This document shows, piece after piece, positions 58,601 through 64,000 of a stretch of 64,000 bases of DNA (its first letter is position 1; each line of letters begins with the position of its first letter). Source of the stretch: Pithys albifrons albifrons (taxonomy: Eukaryota > Chordata > Aves > Passeriformes > Thamnophilidae). Below the pieces are notes generated by a model. The model had not been told where the DNA came from. It saw only the letters and a program-made list of their open reading frames with translations, and searched no databases. The position numbers and the translations under genes were made by a program. The stretch lies in NCBI RefSeq assembly GCF_047495875.1, contig NC_092459.1, positions 6,390,965 to 6,454,964 on the forward strand. The letters are read 5' to 3'.

Positions 58601-59799
58601 AAATCAGGAGGAAAAAGGCAGTTCAAAAGTGAGAGCTGTGGGTCTGGGACTGCATTTACTTTTGAGAGGTACGGTCATATCTAGTGAAGCAGTTGGCATG
58701 TGGTTTGCACAACAACAAAACAAGACTTCACTTGTCAAGGAGCCTTGCTTTTGCTGTGGGCAAAGGTCAGGAATATAAAGGATTTCTGGTTATGACATGT
58801 GGCTACTTGCAGGTTTTTGATAATTTCTTTGTGTTTGGTCTCTGTGTCTCCTGGGGATCAGCTCATATTTCCATAATAGCAGTATTGGTAATGACTATTG
58901 GGAGTGACATCCTGAACTACTGAATTCAGGCTCTGCTAAGGTCAATGGCTACATGGTATTATCCCTTCAGAAGTGCTTTTGCTTGATTTTAAACCATTCT
59001 TTTTCTGCTATGTTTTCAGAAATATTTTTTTTCCAGATTCAGAGCCTGTATTTGTTCATATCTGACTGAGATACATTTTGCTTAAATCTTTCTTTCTCTG
59101 AGGTGTTTCCCTCCTTTCTCCATTTCTTGAAACAAAGGGCATCTTTCCTCAGACTCCACCTCAATTAGTTAGGCAAAAAAAGTTATTTTTCCTCATAAAG
59201 GAGGCCCTATGCTCCCTTTAAAGTCCTCTTGGGTAATTGGTGCACAGCTTCAGACCTGTTTCATTTTTTCTGTGCAGCACTGGTGAGTCTTTACAGGTAT
59301 GATCTCAGCAGTGCCTCATGCAATCACATTACAGCTGGAAATACTTCCTCAGATGTAGCCTAAGAGATCATTTGATCTTTCCAGGGATACATGATGTTAA
59401 TGGCCTATAATCACCATATGGACCCAAAAGCCTTTCTTCTCCTCTCACACTGATAATAGGTGAGCTTCCAAAGAGGAGCAGGGATTATTTTTCTCTTAGA
59501 AACCCAAAAGACAATGGACTTTTTAATTGTACTCTCCGTTTCTACTACTACATTTGTCATAGCTTCTTGCTCCTTTTAAATGTAAGTACCAGTACACCTC
59601 CTCTGCATTATCTCTTGACTTTCTGATTATAGTAATATTATGCTTATCAATACCTGTAAGTATTACTAAAGTTCTTCTCCTTTTGTGTCAAATTCACAAA
59701 GTAAATATAATAAAAAAATATTTTGTCTGATAATTTTTGTCAGCATCATTAGAATACTTCATGATACTTTGGGCACTACAATATAAGAAAGATAGAAAG
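55610..59799. other. Unique AT-rich sequence with a TG microsatellite
   Basis: About 4.2 kb, the longest repeat-poor stretch on the right side. Only a (TG)n-type microsatellite (55754-55817) was recognised. No exon is evident. The lack of transposons between 56 and 59.7 kb would suit conserved noncoding sequence, but I cannot test that. Confidence 0.45.
55754..55817. repeat. (TG)n microsatellite, interrupted
   Basis: TG repeats broken by A and C, seen directly. Confidence 0.9.
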
Positions 59800-60258
59800 G
59801 TATTAGAGTGTCCCGAGAAGGGCAACAAAGATGGTGAAGGGCCTTGAGGGAAAGCTGTATGAGGAGCAGCTGAGGTCACTTGGTCTGTTCAGCTGGAGAA
59901 GAGGAGACTGAAGGGAGACTTCCTTGCAGTTACAACTTCCTTGTGAGGGGGAGAGGAGGGGCAGGCACTGATCTCTTCTCTGTAGTGACCGGTGACAGGA
60001 CCCAAGGAAATAGCCTGAAATTGTGTCAGAGGAGGTTTGGACTGGATATTAAGAAAAGGTTCTTCATCCAGAGGATGTTCAGGCACTGGAAGAGGCTCCC
60101 CAGGGAAATGGTTACAATAACAAGCCTGAAAGAGTTTAAGTGTTTGGACAGTGCTCTCAGGCACATGGTGTGATTCTTGGGGCTGTCCTGGGCAGGGCCA
60201 GGAGTCTGATGATCCTAGTAGGTTATTTCCAGCTCAAAATATTCTAGGATCCTACAGT
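59800..60258 (+). mobile_element. CR1 LINE 3' fragment, plus strand
   Basis: Sense-order landmarks: CGAGAAGGGCAACAAAGATGG, GGAGCAGCTGAGGTCACTTGG, TTCAGCTGGAGAAGAGGAGAC, AAAAGGTTCTTCATCCAGAGG, GGCACTGGAAGAGGCTCCCC and the terminal TATTCTAGGATCC. It belongs to a subfamily different from the 52 kb copy and is truncated at the 5' side. Frames on both strands here are accidental. Confidence 0.9.
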
Positions 60259-61529
60259 AATTTATTCTTTTGCTTAAATCTCAGACTTCAGAACTACCAA
60301 TGGAGTTATAGTGGCAAGTGTGTCAGTGGTGTAAGCAAGATCCGTGCTGTTCTTAACATGGAAAGTTTCTCTTGACATCAGTCCTTTTGCTTTCTCCCCT
60401 CCTTTTCTACCTCACATCTCCTTTCCCTAACTGGCTTTTGTTCCTTCAGTAATGATGAAGAGATGCTCTAACAGTACAAAATAGATGCATGAGACATCTT
60501 TTAGGAGCCTATGATAGCCATGATCCACAATTTTATGTCCCAGCTATCACAACAAAGGTACAAGGTGCCTGTGTGAATTCCTTCCTACTTTCATTTAGTT
60601 TCAGTGTTCTCTCTGGCTGCACTTTAGCAGTAGGCACAGAGCTCCCTCTGATGAGATAAAACACTTTTAGATGCTTCTAGGTGCAGCTAGATGAACAGTA
60701 CTAGACAAACATAAGTCATTTTCATTAGCTGCTACAGCTCTCAACTACAGCTAAGGACCAAGAAACTAAACCAGGCTGTTAGGGACCATCTTAGTATTGA
60801 TAAAAGGAAATAGTTGACATTTGCTGCTGGCAGTTTTACTTAGAGATATGTGTCTGCTAGTCTGAGAAAGATATCATCAGCTGTGTGAAGTCTGAGAGAT
60901 CTCAGAGGAAGCAGAAAGAAGAAAGGCCTGAAAAGGATTGTGGTATATTTTCTTTGTGCTTAGAAAGGGAGAGAGCTTCTGAAACACTAAAACAAGTAAT
61001 GGGACTTACTGGCAGGCATTGGCAAAGGATTTGATCGGAAATTTGATCTTCTCTATTATGAGTCACGACCTTGAATGTTACTTCTGCATGAGTAGCAGCA
61101 CAGTTGTAAATAGAAGTGCTTCAGATGCAGTATCAGCCTTGGAATCAGCATGGAAAGGGCTATATCTAATTTGTTCATATTGTACCTCTTTTGAAAACAC
61201 TGGACCTGAACCGCAGGTAAACTTGGTTCTCGTTCTCTAAAATATGCATCAGCTGCAGAGTGATATACATAACAAAAACTGATAATATGTTCTACTTGCA
61301 GAGGAGATAATATGTAATTAGATAAACATTTGGGAACAGAAGAAAACATTAAGTATTTGCTCTATACTTTTGTGAGTAGATGCCTACTCCAGATCTCTGT
61401 TTTCCTGATGTTACATTGTTACCCATAATTGTAATTGTTCTGTTCAGTCTAGGGTTTTTTTGTGTTATGATAAATAAAATGGATGAGGTTATTGCCCAAG
61501 GAATCACTGCTTAAATCAGCTCCTCCTCT
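60259..61529. other. Unique sequence, nothing recognised
   Basis: No feature recognised. The 97-codon minus frame (61349-61056) has no known similarity. Confidence 0.5.
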
Positions 61530-61800
61530 CAGTTTTGTGTTATCAACAAACATGCTGAGGATACACTGTGCCCACATTTTCCCTAGTCTTCCTTTGTCAC
61601 CTATGTAGTTACATGAACCCTCCTTCTGGTCATTGACATCCTGCCCAGATTCAATTCTGTTTGAGCTTTAGCTTTCCTAACTTCACCTATGAATACTCCG
61701 ACAGGGATTCTGTATTTGTCCCAGGTTGCCCATTCTTGCCTCCACTCTGCATGCTTCCTCTGCATGTTGTGTTTGGCCTCTCAAATAAGTAAAGACAGAT
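61530..61800 (-). mobile_element. Degraded CR1-like LINE segments, minus strand
   Basis: GTTATCAACAAACATGCTGAGG resembles the reverse of the CR1 segment that reads CCTCAGCAAGTTTGC-GATGAC. CCCAGGTTGCCCATTCTTGCC and TCCACTCTGCATGCTTCCTC resemble the reverse of a CR1 ORF2-proximal region. The fit is partial and by memory. Confidence 0.4.
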
Positions 61801-64000
61801 GTAATGACTTTCAGGATTAAAAGAAAAGAAAATGAAATTGCAAGTTTTTGCATGTTTGAAATACTGAAAGGATATAGAACTCACATCACTTCAATAAAAA
61901 CACACAATTAAAGACTATAGGAAGAATTTGGATATCTCATTATTGACTTTTTAGCCTCTTCTAAAATCCATCTTTTCTATAAAACCTGTGGATGTAATAG
62001 TCCTCTATGTGGGGACAGATGGAAGCAACTACTGCCTATTGCTTTGAAAAAGCATTACACTAAAACAGTATCTCATTACAACACCTTTTCAATGATCTGG
62101 GAGTTTGCTGAAGAACAAAATGGATATTTCTGTTCATTGTGCTTTAAAAATCATATTTTAAAAGACTCTTAATGAAAGACCGTCTGTGACCTTCTAGCTG
62201 TTTCTATACTATTGTGGAAAAGAATTTTCATTTCATTGTAATAATTATGTTAGCAACTTCTACTTTTTTTTTTTAATTGACAGTAAGTATGATTAGGAAT
62301 ACAATAGCACCACCTGAGGCACAGTAGCTGCCTAGATGTCTTGTCAGTTCATAAATAGAGGGTCAAATTTAGCCTTGCTGTGAGTGAGCGTGCTTTAATT
62401 ATCTGTTATTTATTATAAGTTAGGCTCTGACAATATGCTCTATACTAATAAGAATAGGAAAAAAATCTATCATACAAAGCATTCATAAGCCAAGAAGCTA
62501 GTTTTGCAATTCTAATTTATGTTCTGTTTAAAGTATTCTGCTAAATATTTTTATCCTTTCAAAATTGCAGGTAACGAAGGCTAAAAGTTTGTTCTTACAT
62601 TCACATATAAATATCTCAGTAGAAGAAAAACCTGAATTTCAAATGCATTGAAGACCCAGAGGGATTTTCTGAAAACAGCAAACGTGCTAAGTGCCAGTGT
62701 AATGCCGAAATGGATAGTAAACAAGAGACTCAACACCCGAGTAAGTTGGATGGTGAGAGTTGTCTGACCAGCAGTTGTGGTACCAAAACATTCAATCAGA
62801 CTAGAAATGCAATTTAGCTAAGTGGGTCAGATTCATTACACTTGTAATATCAGAGTGTACAGCCTAGAACATCACTCTCCCAGGTTCAGCTGGGTAAACT
62901 TTGCTAAAGAGCTGGCTGAGTACATAATGTAAAAGTACACATAACTGCTGAGGTCAAATGAAAGATCAGTCTGTTTTGGCTGCTGGACTTTCTGTCTTAA
63001 ATGAGCATCTTGTTGTTTTGCTGGCTACCTCTTTGGTATAGGTTTTGTTACTTAATAGAGACACATGGAACAAACATGATATTCCAAGACCTGAGGGCGT
63101 GCATGACCCATTTAAGATTTTTGACCATTTGTGTTACTAGGGAAAATAGAAAAGTATATGTAAAATTCAACTAGTATAAGATGCCCTCTAAATATGCAGA
63201 AAAATTTCCATTTTAGTGATAATAAAATGAAACTTATGCCTGGTAAGTTCATTGTGAAAATCAACGATAGGATATGTAGTCCTAAAGAACACCACTGTAG
63301 ATAAGCATTTGCATTAGATTTTAAATTGGTGTGCAATTTGTTGTAAGCAATGCTGCTGGTAAACAGGCATTAAGCAATGATTAATCTGCACATTTTTTTC
63401 AGATTTCAGACATTAGCAAAGGAGTAACAGTTTGGTTTGTGTAGGGATTTTTAACTATTCTTTTGTTTGCTGCTATCCCTTGGACTATTCTGTATTATCC
63501 ATCCACCAAATGTTAAACTAAACCATAGTCTTACAGAAATAGATCCTACCAGTTCATTAAATAAGAGAGGAATGATTAGTTTTTGAAAAGCAGATGCACT
63601 GTAATTTTTTCCTGTGAGCAGCGTAGAGTCACAATAGCTGAAACATTATTCAAATTATCACAGGCAATTCTCTAGTTAAAATAGTATTATAATGAAACAT
63701 TTTTTATTTAATGTTCTCTTACAGATTAAATAATCTGATTTTTAGTTTCTATACAAGTGAAAAAAAAGCAGATTTTGACAAAGTCCCATTTTTTTGTCAT
63801 GTCTGCATTTTATGCTTCTAGATCACTTGCAACTGGGCAACTAACAGAAGATCAACACAGTAAAAATCCTTTTCCTTCCTCATTCTGCTACAAAGGAAAA
63901 ACACTCCCTAATATTCTTTGTCCTAATTGACTTTTAAATAATTATAAACACTAATCACAAAGACACCCTCTAGCACTATGCAGAGAACTTGTGAGAGAGG
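61801..64000. other. Unique AT-rich sequence to window end
   Basis: No gene recognised. GAGGGTCAAATTTAGCC at 62358-62374 resembles an arm of the ancient palindromic repeat seen at 16997. Poly-T and poly-A runs occur, without other features. Confidence 0.45.

Overview
The window looks like intergenic or deep intronic DNA from a bird, most likely a passerine. The evidence is many 5'-truncated CR1 LINE copies, solo LTRs of avian ERVL/ERVK style (one 1.39 kb long), sparse dinucleotide repeats, an AT-rich background and no mammalian repeat families. I found no protein-coding exon, functional tRNA, functional rRNA or CRISPR array that I can support. The longest open frames (about 140 codons) are what a rough stop-codon-frequency estimate predicts by chance in 64 kb of AT-rich DNA. 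Several of them lie inside repeats.

Layout: 1-6.9 kb is unique sequence with one old CR1 and a short ancient repeat. At 6.97-7.34 kb is a chimeric SINE (tRNA-Gln-like head, 5S rRNA-like segment, structured body, CATA tail). At 7.54-8.94 kb is a complete solo LTR with a 6-bp target duplication and an internal tandem repeat, followed by a minus-strand CR1 (9.3-10.0 kb). From 10 to 26.7 kb the sequence is mostly unique, with small CR1 and MIR-like relics, a POU-site-like palindrome at 17.43 kb and an A/C-rich tract at 24.2 kb. At 26.7-27.8 kb is the best CR1, with a recognisable but broken reverse transcriptase. At 28.7-29.85 kb is an older CR1/L3-like LINE abutted by an LTR (29.85-30.60 kb). 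Two related ERVL-type LTRs follow at 33.2 and 34.7 kb. A cluster of three more 5S-type SINEs lies at 40.4, 43.9 and 45.7 kb, with an unclassified stretch at 44.75-45.64 kb. Further LTRs are at 48.65 and 54.99 kb, and CR1 copies at 41.9, 51.2, 51.95, 59.8 and 61.5 kb.

The most interesting content is the SINE family, because its four copies show two architectures. Two copies (40.4 kb minus, 43.9 kb plus) begin directly with a near-complete 5S rRNA-like head. Two others (6.98 and 45.74 kb) have a tRNA-Gln-like head placed in front of a 5S segment that has lost the same 26 bases, including the part matching 5S box C. This reads as a change of RNA polymerase III promoter type within one family. 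The shared body holds a long stem whose two arms carry paired substitutions between copies. The tails (ATG or CATA repeats, no poly-A) suggest mobilisation by an RTE-type LINE, which is not present in this window. I recall that RTE elements with dependent SINEs (AviRTE and associated SINEs) have been reported from some bird lineages, including suboscine passerines, so the family may already be catalogued.
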